This document shows positions 15,600-23,540 of a DNA stretch of 64,000 bases, one piece after another. The translations under genes were made by a program, and so were the position numbers. Positions within the stretch are counted from its first letter, which is position 1; each line of letters starts with the position of its first letter. The DNA is taken from the NCBI RefSeq assembly GCF_013340305.1, contig NZ_BLVP01000001.1, positions 310,001-374,000 of the forward strand, in the 5' to 3' direction. Source of the DNA: Desulfovibrio psychrotolerans (GTDB lineage Bacteria > Desulfobacterota > Desulfovibrionia > Desulfovibrionales > Desulfovibrionaceae). The notes under the pieces were generated by a model, which saw only the letters and a program-made list of their open reading frames with translations, searched no databases and was not told the DNA's origin.

Positions 15600-17204
15600 A
15601 TGACAGGAGATGACCTGCTCACCCGGCTGCGAGAAGCAGAGCGCAAAAACCGCCTCCTCGCCCGTGAACTGGACGACCTGCGCACGCTGGTAGATACGCC
15701 GCGCAACGTCATGCTCTTTTCCTTTGACCTCAACTACAACTATATCGCCTTCAATCAGGCCCACCGCGAATTCGTCAAGCATAACTGGAATCTGGACATC
15801 CACCCCGGCATGCACGTGTTCGACATCCTGCCGGACCCGGAAGAGCGGGCCGCCTCGCGGCGTAATTTCGACAGGGTTCTCGCCGGAGAATCCTACATCC
15901 TGCGCCGCAGATACCGCAAACCCAAGGGAGAAACCGGCTTCTACCAGAATACCTACGTCCCCATCCTCAAGGGCGGCGAGATTCTGGGAGCCACCGTCTT
16001 CGCCCACGACATCACCGAATGGAGCGAACGCGAAGAAGAAGGCAAAAAATACCGGGCCATCTTCGAAAAAGCGCTGGAAGGCATCTACCGCTCCACGGCA
16101 GGCGGCCGTTTTCTTGAGGCAAACCGCGAGATGGCCCGCATTCTGGGCTACACCTCGCCGGAAGACCTCATGGCCTCCATCACCAACATAAGCCAGCAGC
16201 TTTACTGCGACCCTGCCGACAGGGAACGGGTCTTTTCCATCCTGCGCCGCGACGGAGTGGTCAAAGACTTCGAAACCCGCATGCGCCGCAAGGACCACAG
16301 CGAAATCTGGGTGGAATTCAACGCCCGCATAGAGAAAGACGCCAACAACCGAACCGTGTTCATAGAAGGCAAACTCACAGATATCACCGCCCGCAAACAG
16401 GCGGAGCGCAAGGCGGAACTGCGACGGCAGAAGATGATTCAGGCAGACAAAATGGCCTCTCTGGGCGTGCTGGTGGCGGGGGTGGCGCACGAGATAAACA
16501 ACCCCAACAGCTTCCTCACCCTGAACCTGCCCCTGCTCCGCGATGTCTGGACAGACGCCCTGACCCTGCTGGACGAATACGGCAAGGAGCACGGAGACTT
16601 CGTGCTCGGCGGTCTGGAATTTTCCGAACTGCGCCAGCAGATGCCCCTGCTTCTGCAAGGCATGGAGGAAGGTTCCGCCCGCATTAAAGAAATCGTCTCC
16701 CGCCTCAAAGACTACTCCCGCCAGCGCCCGGAAGGGGAGCGTGAAACAACAGATCTGAATAATGTGGCGGCAGGCGCACTATCCTTTGTTCGGCACAAAC
16801 TCAAAAATGCGGCACCGGGATACATCATCCGCCTCGCACCGGAACCCGTGCTGGTAGAGGCAGACCCCCAGCGGCTGATTCAGGTGCTCATCAACCTGCT
16901 CGTCAACGCCTGCGAGGCGCTTCCTCCATCGGGCGGTCACATCACCCTGCACGTCCTCACCCGCTGGGGCGAAGACGCGGCATGGGCAGGGGTAGAGGTT
17001 GCCGACAACGGCTGCGGCATAGACTCTATGGACCTCAAATACATTCAGGACCCATTCTTCACCACCAAGCGCGAACAGGGCGGCACTGGTCTGGGGCTTT
17101 CCATCTCCACCGCCATCATGCACGACCACGGCGGCAGGCTGGAGTTCGATACCGCCCCCGATAAGGGCACCACGGCACGCATGCTGCTGCCTCTGTCCGC
17201 ATAA
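15600..17204 (+). CDS. PAS-domain sensor histidine kinase
   Basis: A 534-residue kinase without membrane segments, so a cytoplasmic sensor. A short coiled start is followed by two PAS domains (about 25-145 and 155-275); the second continues into TDITARKQAERK. The phospho-acceptor histidine is about H297 in VAGVAHEINNPNSF. The ATPase domain has N-box LINLLVNACEALP, G1 VADNGCGID and G2 GGTGLGLSI. The start is the ATG at 15600, 10 bases after the response regulator stop; the frame is open further upstream, but that overlaps the regulator gene. It should phosphorylate D58 of the upstream regulator. It is the last gene of the operon. Confidence 0.95.
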   Translation: MTGDDLLTRLREAERKNRLLARELDDLRTLVDTPRNVMLFSFDLNYNYIAFNQAHREFVKHNWNLDIHPGMHVFDILPDPEERAASRRNFDRVLAGESYILRRRYRKPKGETGFYQNTYVPILKGGEILGATVFAHDITEWSEREEEGKKYRAIFEKALEGIYRSTAGGRFLEANREMARILGYTSPEDLMASITNISQQLYCDPADRERVFSILRRDGVVKDFETRMRRKDHSEIWVEFNARIEKDANNRTVFIEGKLTDITARKQAERKAELRRQKMIQADKMASLGVLVAGVAHEINNPNSFLTLNLPLLRDVWTDALTLLDEYGKEHGDFVLGGLEFSELRQQMPLLLQGMEEGSARIKEIVSRLKDYSRQRPEGERETTDLNNVAAGALSFVRHKLKNAAPGYIIRLAPEPVLVEADPQRLIQVLINLLVNACEALPPSGGHITLHVLTRWGEDAAWAGVEVADNGCGIDSMDLKYIQDPFFTTKREQGGTGLGLSISTAIMHDHGGRLEFDTAPDKGTTARMLLPLSA

Positions 17205-17709
17205 GTGCCCTGCATTTTCTCCGCTTGTCCGGCAACGCCACGCCCCCCCTTTGGCGCGCCGCCCCACAAGACTCACCGTATTTGGCTAGAATATATGAAA
17301 TACTGCTAAGGACTGATCGTCCAACCAACAGCTTGAGCCATTTTTCACAAATTTTCCCATCTGTTGCACATATGCTATATAATAGAAAATGCAGTGTTCT
17401 TGCCGTACCTCTATGCAACATGCAGGCATCCCTAAAGGTATCCCGCATGTATCCATAGCCACAGCTCAGGCCGGTCTGATCCGATCTGGTCAGAACTGGT
17501 CCGGACTGGTCCGAACTGATCCGGTATGGCACTGAACAAAGAGACCAAACAAGGCATCGCGGCGCGGAACAATACGAACACATTGCCCGCTCCGGCAACC
17601 CCGCAGGCCGCCAGTTCCGGCACCGATGCCAATGTAACGTCCGGCAAAACCATTTTCTGCCCTTCAACGATGGTAACTTTTTTATAGCCTTTCTGTCTCA
17701 GGAGGAAGC
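17205..17709. other. 505-base intergenic region with tandem decamers
   Basis: No recognised gene lies here. An AT-rich stretch near 17345-17390 includes TATAAT (in GCTATATAATAG) and may be a promoter for the molybdoenzyme operon, but no good -35 fits. It is followed by a six-unit decamer array (17471-17530). A 53-codon ORF from ATG 17526 to TAG 17687 begins inside the last decamer; it has no Shine-Dalgarno and no recognisable product. Confidence 0.5.
17471..17530. repeat. Six tandem 10-bp repeats, consensus CCGRWCTGRT
   Basis: The units read CCGGTCTGAT, CCGATCTGGT, CAGAACTGGT, CCGGACTGGT, CCGAACTGAT and CCGGTATGGC without gaps. The period is close to one helical turn, so all units face the same side of the DNA. 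It sits 180-240 bases upstream of the molybdoenzyme gene. Confidence 0.85.
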
Positions 17710-19806
17710 ATGGCAGCAGAAGAATCCGTATACAGCGTCTGTGGAATGTGCAGCGTGCGTTGCCCCATTCTGGTGGAAAAACGCAACGGCGAAGCCTCAT
17801 GGATCATGGGCAACCCTCATTCTCCCCTCAAAGGCGGACTTTGCGCCCGCGGCGCGGCAGGCATTGCCCTTGAGCGCGATACGGAACGCCCCGCCACACC
17901 GCTTATCCGCGTGGGCGAACGGGGCGAAGGCAAATGGCGCGAGGCAAGCTGGGAAGAGGCGCTGGACTATGTTGCCGACCGCCTGAAGGAAATTACCGCC
18001 ATGCACGGAGCGCGCAGCGTCCTGTGGTCAGACCGCGGCGGCCCCTTCGTGGACCTGCATCAGGCGTTCATGCGCGGTCTCGGCTCCCCCAACTATTGCA
18101 ATCACGATGCCTCATGCGCCCGCAACGTGCAGCATGCCGCCCTTTCCGTGCTCGGCATGGGCCGCAAACTCGTGGCATACGATTTCCGCAACGCCAAGCA
18201 CATCATCCTGCAAACCCGCAATATTCTGGAAGCCATTAACGTGGCGGAATGTAATGCGGTCATGGACGCACTGGACAAGGGCTGCAAGCTCTCGGTCATA
18301 GACATCCGCTCCTCCGTCAGCGCGAGCAAGGCAAGCAACTTCTTCATGGTACGCCCCGGCACGGACTATGCGTTCAACCTTGCCATCATCCATGAACTCA
18401 TCACAAAGAAGCTCTACCAGGCCGACTACGTGGCAAAATACGTAGACGGCTTCGATGCCCTGTCCGCCTTCGTCCAGCCCTGCACTCCCGAATGGGCGGA
18501 AAAAGAAACAGGCATTCCCGCAGAACGCATCACCGCCTTTGCGCAGGAACTGGCGGAATCCGCCCCCAACGTCATCTGGCATCCCGGCTGGATGGTGGCC
18601 CGCTACAACGATTCCTTCAACGTTTGCCGCACCGCTTACATCATCAACGCCCTGCTCGGTTCCGTGGGCGTAAAGGGCGGCCTGCCTCTGGTAAACACCC
18701 CCAAGGATGTGGGCCGCAAGGGACTCAAAAAACTGGTGGACCTCTTCCCCAAGCCGGAAGAAAAACGTGCAGACGGCGTAGGCTGGAAGCATCCCCAGTT
18801 TGATGCCGGTCCCGGCCTTGTAAACCTCGCCTATGACGCCATTGCCACCGGCGATCCCTATCCCGTCAAGGCATACCTATGTTTCCGGCACGACCCGCTT
18901 ATGGCCATGCCCGACCCGGAAGCCCTGAAGCGCAAATGGGAAGCACTGGACCTGTTGGTAAGCGTTACCTTCAGCTGGTCCGATACGGCATGGCATTCCG
19001 ATGTGGTGCTCCCCCTTTCCACCTACCTTTCCCGCGAGAGCATCATCGCCTCCAAGGCCGGTCTCAAGCCTCAGTTCTTCGTGCGCAAGCGCGCCATGCA
19101 GCCACTGCTGAACACCCGTGCAGACTGGGAAATCCTGTGCGGGCTGGCCGCACGCCTCAGCGATGTGAATCCGGAAATGAAAAAACTGGCCTTCACGTCC
19201 ATCGAGGATATCTGGAACTACCAGTTGCAGGATACGGGCGTAAGCGTGGCAGACTTCGCCGCCAAGGGCTTTGTGGAACTGGCGGACGCCCCGCTCTACC
19301 GCGAGGTGGAAGCCTACCCCACCCCCTCCGGCAAGCTGGAAATGATAAGCGGCAAATGGTCCAAGGCCAATATAGACACCCTCAAGCCCTACACGTCTCC
19401 TGCCCGGCCCGCCCCCGGCGAGTTCCGCATAGCCTTCGGGCGCGTGGGCGTGCACACGCAGGGGCACACCGTAAACAACCCCCTGCTGCATGAGCAGATG
19501 CCTGAAAACGTAGCCTGGATGCACACATCCCGTGCCGAAGAACTGGGCATAGCAGACGGCGACATGGTCGAGGTGGCCTCCGCAGGCAAATCCGCCGGAC
19601 GCATGAAGGCCTTTGTGACCGAATGTATCCACCCGGAAGCCCTGTTTATGGTACACGGATTCGGGCACAGGCTGCCCGTGGAATCCCGCGCCATCGGCAG
19701 GGGCGTAGCCGATCATGAACTCATGCCCGGCGGCCTTGAAGTATGGGACCGTTCAGGCGGAGGCCTTTCGCTTCAGGAACATTTCGTCACCGTCCGCAAG
19801 GCATAG
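17710..19806 (+). CDS. Molybdopterin oxidoreductase, thiosulfate/polysulfide reductase-like catalytic subunit
   Basis: A 698-residue enzyme of the DMSO-reductase superfamily. The N-terminal [4Fe-4S] site is C11-x2-C14-x3-C18 with C45. C136, in NHDASC, occupies the position of the molybdenum-ligating cysteine of Psr/Phs-type enzymes. FNVCRTAYIINALLGSVGVKGG and the C-terminal molybdopterin dinucleotide domain (MHTSRAEELGIADGDMVEV) are typical. There is no twin-arginine signal, so the protein should stay in the cytoplasm, unlike classical PsrA/PhsA. Strong Shine-Dalgarno (AGGAGGAAGC). The ferredoxin-type subunit follows after 18 bases. Substrate assignment (thiosulfate, polysulfide, sulfur or other) is uncertain. 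Confidence 0.88.
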   Translation: MAAEESVYSVCGMCSVRCPILVEKRNGEASWIMGNPHSPLKGGLCARGAAGIALERDTERPATPLIRVGERGEGKWREASWEEALDYVADRLKEITAMHGARSVLWSDRGGPFVDLHQAFMRGLGSPNYCNHDASCARNVQHAALSVLGMGRKLVAYDFRNAKHIILQTRNILEAINVAECNAVMDALDKGCKLSVIDIRSSVSASKASNFFMVRPGTDYAFNLAIIHELITKKLYQADYVAKYVDGFDALSAFVQPCTPEWAEKETGIPAERITAFAQELAESAPNVIWHPGWMVARYNDSFNVCRTAYIINALLGSVGVKGGLPLVNTPKDVGRKGLKKLVDLFPKPEEKRADGVGWKHPQFDAGPGLVNLAYDAIATGDPYPVKAYLCFRHDPLMAMPDPEALKRKWEALDLLVSVTFSWSDTAWHSDVVLPLSTYLSRESIIASKAGLKPQFFVRKRAMQPLLNTRADWEILCGLAARLSDVNPEMKKLAFTSIEDIWNYQLQDTGVSVADFAAKGFVELADAPLYREVEAYPTPSGKLEMISGKWSKANIDTLKPYTSPARPAPGEFRIAFGRVGVHTQGHTVNNPLLHEQMPENVAWMHTSRAEELGIADGDMVEVASAGKSAGRMKAFVTECIHPEALFMVHGFGHRLPVESRAIGRGVADHELMPGGLEVWDRSGGGLSLQEHFVTVRKA

Positions 19807-19824
19807 CCGAGTCAGGAGAGCACC

Positions 19825-20277
19825 ATGAGCAAGTACAGACTGAAATTGGACAAGAACCGCTGCATCCACTGCAAGGCATGCGAAGTACACTGCAAATCCA
19901 AGAACAACACCCCGCTCGGTATCAAGCTGGGGGTGCACACCTCTTCCCTACCGGTCATGAAAGACGGCGTGCCGTTCATAAAAGCGTCCTACCAGTGCTG
20001 CTATCACTGTGAGGAACCCGCCTGCGTGGACGTATGCCCCACCGAAGCCATGAAGCGGCGTGAATCAGACGGCATTGTCTACGTGGTTCAGGAAGAATGC
20101 ATTGGCTGCGAGGCCTGCATAGAAGCCTGCCCGTGGCATATCCCCGTGTTCAACGCGGCAACCAACACCGTCCTCAAGTGCGACTTCTGCATGGACCGCG
20201 TGGATAAGGGGCTCAAGCCCGCCTGTGTCACAGCGTGCACCACGCACGCCCTGTCCTTCGGAGAAAAGCAGAAATAG
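19825..20277 (+). CDS. 4Fe-4S dicluster electron-transfer subunit (PhsB/PsrB-like)
   Basis: A 150-residue protein with four cysteine groups for up to four [4Fe-4S] clusters: CIHCKACEVHC, CCYHCEEPACVDVCP, CIGCEACIEACP and CDFCMDRVDKGLKPACVTAC. It passes electrons to or from the molybdenum subunit encoded directly upstream. It lacks a signal sequence, matching the cytoplasmic catalytic subunit. No NrfD/PsrC-type membrane anchor follows; the operon ends at a terminator, so the electron partner is probably soluble (a ferredoxin or NAD(P)H-linked protein). Confidence 0.92.
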   Translation: MSKYRLKLDKNRCIHCKACEVHCKSKNNTPLGIKLGVHTSSLPVMKDGVPFIKASYQCCYHCEEPACVDVCPTEAMKRRESDGIVYVVQEECIGCEACIEACPWHIPVFNAATNTVLKCDFCMDRVDKGLKPACVTACTTHALSFGEKQK

Positions 20278-20333
20278 CGCTCCCCACTCCGCTCAATAGG
20301 CGCTGTAAAGCGCTGGTCCCTGTCATACACTCA

Positions 20334-20366
20334 CCCCCGCGCCGGTAATGCCGGTGCGGGGGTTTT
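20334..20366 (+). terminator. Rho-independent terminator after the PhsAB-like pair
   Basis: CCCCCGCgCCGG pairs with CCGGtGCGGGGG around a TAATG loop and is followed by TTTT. It lies about 57 bases after the stop at 20277. Confidence 0.75.
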
Positions 20367-20524
20367 CCCGTCTGATCTCCCCTGCTCACTTGCTCCCCTG
20401 CTCCTTTGGGGCAACCAACATGCACAGTCAGGCCGCAAACCGCATCCGCCGCTTTCAACCTGAACCGCATTCTGATAGACTGTTCCCCATAGCCCCTTGC
20501 GGGCACATGCCTAAAGGAGAATCC

Positions 20525-21247
20525 ATGAACGAGCAAAAATGCCAGTCCTCGGCCCTCGTGCTTTCTGCCCTTGCCCTCGCCGTGGCCATTGTTGCGGCAA
20601 GCGTCATTCTGGGAAAAGCCGTCGGAGAGTTCAAAGCCTACGACCGCTACGTCTCGGTCAAAGGCCTTGCGGAACAGGAATTCCCCGCAGACAGCGTGAT
20701 CTGGCCTATCAGCTTCACCGTTACCGCCAACGAACTGCCGGTCCTGCAACAGAAGATTGAAGAATCGGAGCTGCGCATTCAGGCATTTCTGGCGCAGCAC
20801 CAATTGGAGGCAGCCGACAAGACCCGCTCCACGCCCCGCATAACAGACCATTATGCCTACGGGGCCAACCCGGACCAGCGCCCGCCCCACCGGTATTCCG
20901 CAGAGGCGGTGCTCACCGTCCGCTCCGACCGCATACAGGCTGTTAAGGCCGCCATGGCAGCCTCCGGCGGCCTTCTCGCGCAGGGCGTCATGCTGGTCTA
21001 TTCCTATGACTTTCAGCCCCGGTTCGACTTCACCAGACTGAACGAGGTAAAACCGGAGATGATAGCCGCCGCCACGCGCAATGCGCGCGAAGCCGCCAAC
21101 CAGTTTGCCGCCGATTCAGGCAGCACGGTGGGCAGCATCCGCACGGCACGGCAGGGAGTGTTCACCATAGACCAGCGCGACCCTTACTCGCCCGAGATAA
21201 AGGTTGTCCGCGTGGTGACAAGCGTGGATTTCTTTCTGGAAAAATAA
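20525..21247 (+). CDS. SIMPL (DUF541) domain protein
   Basis: A 240-residue protein with an N-terminal hydrophobic anchor (about residues 10-31), then a periplasmic SIMPL domain. YVSVKGLAEQEFPADSVIWPISFTVTAN and the late TARQGVFTID follow the E. coli YggE/DUF541 pattern, although the function of that family is poorly defined (oligomeric rings, stress-related). I chose the ATG at 20525 because AAGGAGA precedes it. It follows a terminator and appears monocistronic. Confidence 0.88.
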   Translation: MNEQKCQSSALVLSALALAVAIVAASVILGKAVGEFKAYDRYVSVKGLAEQEFPADSVIWPISFTVTANELPVLQQKIEESELRIQAFLAQHQLEAADKTRSTPRITDHYAYGANPDQRPPHRYSAEAVLTVRSDRIQAVKAAMAASGGLLAQGVMLVYSYDFQPRFDFTRLNEVKPEMIAAATRNAREAANQFAADSGSTVGSIRTARQGVFTIDQRDPYSPEIKVVRVVTSVDFFLEK

Positions 21248-21259
21248 CGGCTATACTGG

Positions 21260-21360
21260 GCGGGCCGGAATCCGGCCCGCAATCCGATCACAACCGGGCC
21301 ACAATCGGGCCAGCAGTCCGATCACAACCGGGCCGCAGCTCAACCACAGTCCGGGCCACC
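21260..21360. repeat. Palindrome and interspersed direct repeats
   Basis: GCGGGCCGGA-A-TCCGGCCCGC (21260-21280) is a perfect 10-bp-arm palindrome just after the SIMPL stop and may act as a weak terminator. It is followed by two copies of TCCGATCACAACCGGGCC (21283-21300 and 21317-21334, period 34) and further short CGGGCCA units up to about 21360. Confidence 0.75.
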
Positions 21361-21383
21361 GTCCGGGCCAGCCCCCGCCCAAC

Positions 21384-21947
21384 CTACAGAGGCAGCATCC
21401 TGATAATATGGTCGCCTATGCGGGCAACGGTTTCCGGCGGGTCTCCGTTCTTGAAGGTAATCTCAATATCAGCCATGGCGGCAGGGTTCTTGCCCTGCAT
21501 ATCCATGACCGGGGCACCCCGGTGCCTGTCTTCACTCTCCGCCACAGGCATCTGGATAACAGGGACCGCATCACGCCCCAGCCCAGTAATGGCCCGGACC
21601 ATGGTTTTAAAATCAAACCCCTTCTTGGTCTCCTTAGCTTCCTCAAAACCAGTCAGCGATGCCTTAAAGTTGATACGCACCGTATCAATAACCAGCGATG
21701 AAGGCGGGGTAAGGGCTATCAGCGGCAATTCAACGGCCCTGTACCGCACCTCCCCGCTCTCCACAAAGGGTAGCTGCACCACAGTAACCTTGGGCCTGCC
21801 CTTTTCCAGGTCATCATACGTTGCGTTTTCGTCATCAAAATTGAAATAACGCAGCAGCACGCGCATGTGCTGCTGCTCCGATATCTGCTGCGCCCTGACC
21901 ACAGAATTGTGCATGGCACGCAACATGTCGTCCAGTTTGATAGCCAC
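21384..21947 (-). CDS. DUF2589 domain protein (intact copy)
   Basis: A 187-residue soluble protein of the DUF2589 family, for which I know no established function. It has the family layout: an N-terminal helix (MLRAMHNSVVRAQQISEQQ), then a beta-rich body with VELPLIALTPPSSLVIDTVRINF, equivalent to the PLLAIVPIPSL segment of the other copy. The C-terminus (MADIEITFKNGDPPETVARIGDHI) is a short separate module. The start is GTG at 21947, 7 bases after GGGAGG; an ATG nearby is out of frame. It is the last of four genes transcribed leftward from about 23315. Confidence 0.85.
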   Translation of the reverse strand: MAIKLDDMLRAMHNSVVRAQQISEQQHMRVLLRYFNFDDENATYDDLEKGRPKVTVVQLPFVESGEVRYRAVELPLIALTPPSSLVIDTVRINFKASLTGFEEAKETKKGFDFKTMVRAITGLGRDAVPVIQMPVAESEDRHRGAPVMDMQGKNPAAMADIEITFKNGDPPETVARIGDHIIRMLPL

Positions 21948-21970
21948 GGCTCATCCTCCCTGCCCCTGTC

Positions 21971-22234
21971 CTATTCGTCCCATGACGGCTTGCGAGGAAA
22001 TCCCACATGATACGTCGTCGCCTGCATCACCACCTGATGCTCCCCCACGGAATACACACCAAAGCTTACGTCCCGGCCGATAATCCGTCCCCGGGGCACC
22101 TCGTTGAGGCATCTGTTAAGCTCACTTACCTGACGATCCCTCTCGGCATCGGTGGCCTGAAGATTGGGATTCGTCGACCCCACGGTAATTTTCTTGATGA
22201 ACCGCACATCTTCCAAGGCAACGTCGTTGTTCAT
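21971..22234 (-). CDS. Small protein of the DUF2589 operon
   Basis: An 87-residue protein of unknown family. The ATG at 22234 has a purine-rich Shine-Dalgarno (AGAGGGCGGGA), better than the start five codons upstream. The sequence is polar with a beta-rich second half (RGRIIGRDVSFGVYSVGEHQVVMQ) and no signal or membrane segment. It lies between the two DUF2589 genes, 23 bases before the intact copy, so it is likely part of the same pathway or complex. No function can be assigned. Confidence 0.65.
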   Translation of the reverse strand: MNNDVALEDVRFIKKITVGSTNPNLQATDAERDRQVSELNRCLNEVPRGRIIGRDVSFGVYSVGEHQVVMQATTYHVGFPRKPSWDE

Positions 22235-22340
22235 TCCCGCCCTCTGCATGCGCTGTCAGAACGCTGGTCACGCACGGCTACACATTGATGCATGAATGCT
22301 CCAGACCCATGCCGCGTGTCCTGCCTCCGGTCTTCCGTGT

Positions 22341-22369
22341 GGTCCGGCAGCACTGCACCCTGCCGGACC
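22341..22369 (-). repeat. Intercistronic stem-loop
   Basis: GGTCCGGCAG and CTGCCGGACC form a perfect 10-bp stem with a 9-base loop between the frameshifted DUF2589 gene and the next gene. It lacks a T run, so attenuation or mRNA stabilisation is more likely than termination. Confidence 0.6.
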
Positions 22370-22394
22370 GGTGCCTTGAGCAATCCGTTCACGC

Positions 22395-22975
22395 CTACTG
22401 CTTGGGTTCGGCAGAAGCCAGCGGCACGGGAACCACGCTCTTGTTCATGATATCGAGCACACGGGCAAGCCCTTCGGAAGTGCCGTTATCCACGGCTGTC
22501 ACCTGCACGTGGTATTTTGCGGACTTGTCCGTGGACCGCGTGTTTTCCTGATGCGTGGAAACAGAGCCGGAAACCTTGACGCTCACCTTAAAAGGACCCC
22601 ATCCCACCGAACCGGAGCTTCAAACGCTCCCTGCTTGTCGGACGATTCCTTGCTCGATTCGCTACTGCGCACCTCCATATCAAAGGTAATGTCCACATTG
22701 CTCACCTTCAGGCTGGGAATGGGAACAATGGCGAGCAGCGGCGTGGAAATCTGATACTCCACCGGCTTGTTGTCCGGTCCGGGCACGCTGTAGCGGAAAT
22801 CCGCAGTGCGCACTTCCTGATTAGGCTTTCCGTCGTCACCTATCTGAAATCCCACCGCCTGAATGAAATCGCTGGTTGCCTGTGCCAGCTTGAGGTTGGC
22901 GGTGCATGCTGCGGAAAGCGGGCTGCCGATAAGCTCTTCCATGGGCAAGCCCCTGAATTCATCACCCATTGCCAT
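22395..22975 (-). pseudogene. DUF2589 domain gene interrupted by a frameshift
   Basis: The first part (ATG 22975, good AAGGAG Shine-Dalgarno) reads ELIGSPLSAACTANLKLAQ and STPLLAIVPIPSLKVSNVDITF, clear DUF2589. It leaves the family at about 22622 and stops shortly after. The next frame carries the missing second half (SSGSVGWGPFKVSVKVSGSVS through VDNGTSEGLARVLDIM) to 22395. Joining the two gives about 193 residues, the normal length. One base appears to be missing around GCGTTTGAAGC (plus-strand 22618-22626). A -1 shift would also restore the frame, but no classical slippery heptamer is seen. It may be a real mutation or a sequencing error. Confidence 0.85.
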
Positions 22976-23014
22976 AACAACTCCTTGTGTTTTCGGTGAA
23001 AATCATTCTCCTGA

Positions 23015-23230
23015 TCAGCCCGTAAACTCCAATCCGTTCTCCGGCGGAGATGACTGATTCGACCGATACGATCCCGCCCTGACATTCCACATGCCGCCGA
23101 GCGTTGTTCCCAGCCATCGTTCAATGCGCGTTATAAGCGTTGCATCATGCACATGCGTGTTGCATCTCCAATACACCCGCACCATCACGCCGCTTACGCT
23201 ATTCTGAAAATTTTCAATACAATAGGCCAT
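23015..23230 (-). CDS. Small protein, first gene of the DUF2589 operon
   Basis: A 71-residue protein of unknown family, with a strong Shine-Dalgarno (AGAGGAG) 5 bases before the ATG at 23230. It has no signal peptide; a beta-rich N-terminal half (VSGVMVRVYWRCNTHV) is followed by an Arg/Trp-containing middle and a polar tail. It is the first gene after the promoter candidate at 23322-23350, and 39 bases separate it from the DUF2589 gene. No function is known to me. Confidence 0.6.
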   Translation of the reverse strand: MAYCIENFQNSVSGVMVRVYWRCNTHVHDATLITRIERWLGTTLGGMWNVRAGSYRSNQSSPPENGLEFTG

Positions 23231-23321
23231 TTTTTCTCCTCTGGTATGCAGTATGGCGATCCTTTAAGGGCATTCGCAGGGCTTCTGGGAGCGATCATAA
23301 AACGTATAGCCGATATATGTT

Positions 23322-23350
23322 ATTATATACTGACCACAGCACGTTTGGAA
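23322..23350 (-). promoter_or_regulatory. Probable promoter of the DUF2589 operon
   Basis: On the minus strand TTCCAA (23350-23345) and a perfect TATAAT (23327-23322) are 17 bases apart. Transcription would start near 23315, about 85 bases before the first ATG. This AT-rich patch contrasts with its GC-rich surroundings. Confidence 0.6.
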
Positions 23351-23495
23351 AGATTAAAGAATCGTTTCAAGAAAGCGGCCCATTACAGGGCTGACCAAGA
23401 CTGGTTGAAAAATGTTAACCAGTTAGGCGGGCAGGATTGAAAGGGAAAATCTATTGGCAGGAAGACAGCCGACATACGCCAAGCATAACACGGCT

Positions 23496-23540
23496 GGCCC
23501 GACAGGCCCGACAGGCACGACGGGCACGACGGGCACAGCT
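23496..23540 (+). repeat. Five tandem 9-bp repeats coding for Gly-X-Y
   Basis: Units are GGCCCGACA twice, GGCACGACG twice and GGCACAGCT once. In one frame they read as collagen-like GPT-GPT-GTT-GTT-GTA, followed by a few more codons and a stop. There is no good start codon with Shine-Dalgarno, so this is probably a remnant or a non-coding repeat. Confidence 0.8.

Noticed and set aside
17526-17687. A 53-codon plus-strand ORF with reasonable codon usage before the molybdoenzyme gene
   Set aside because: It starts inside the decamer array, has no Shine-Dalgarno and no recognisable product; kept only as a note.
23147-23440. A 97-codon plus-strand ORF
   Set aside because: It crosses the DUF2589 promoter region and the opposing small gene, with no Shine-Dalgarno or family similarity.
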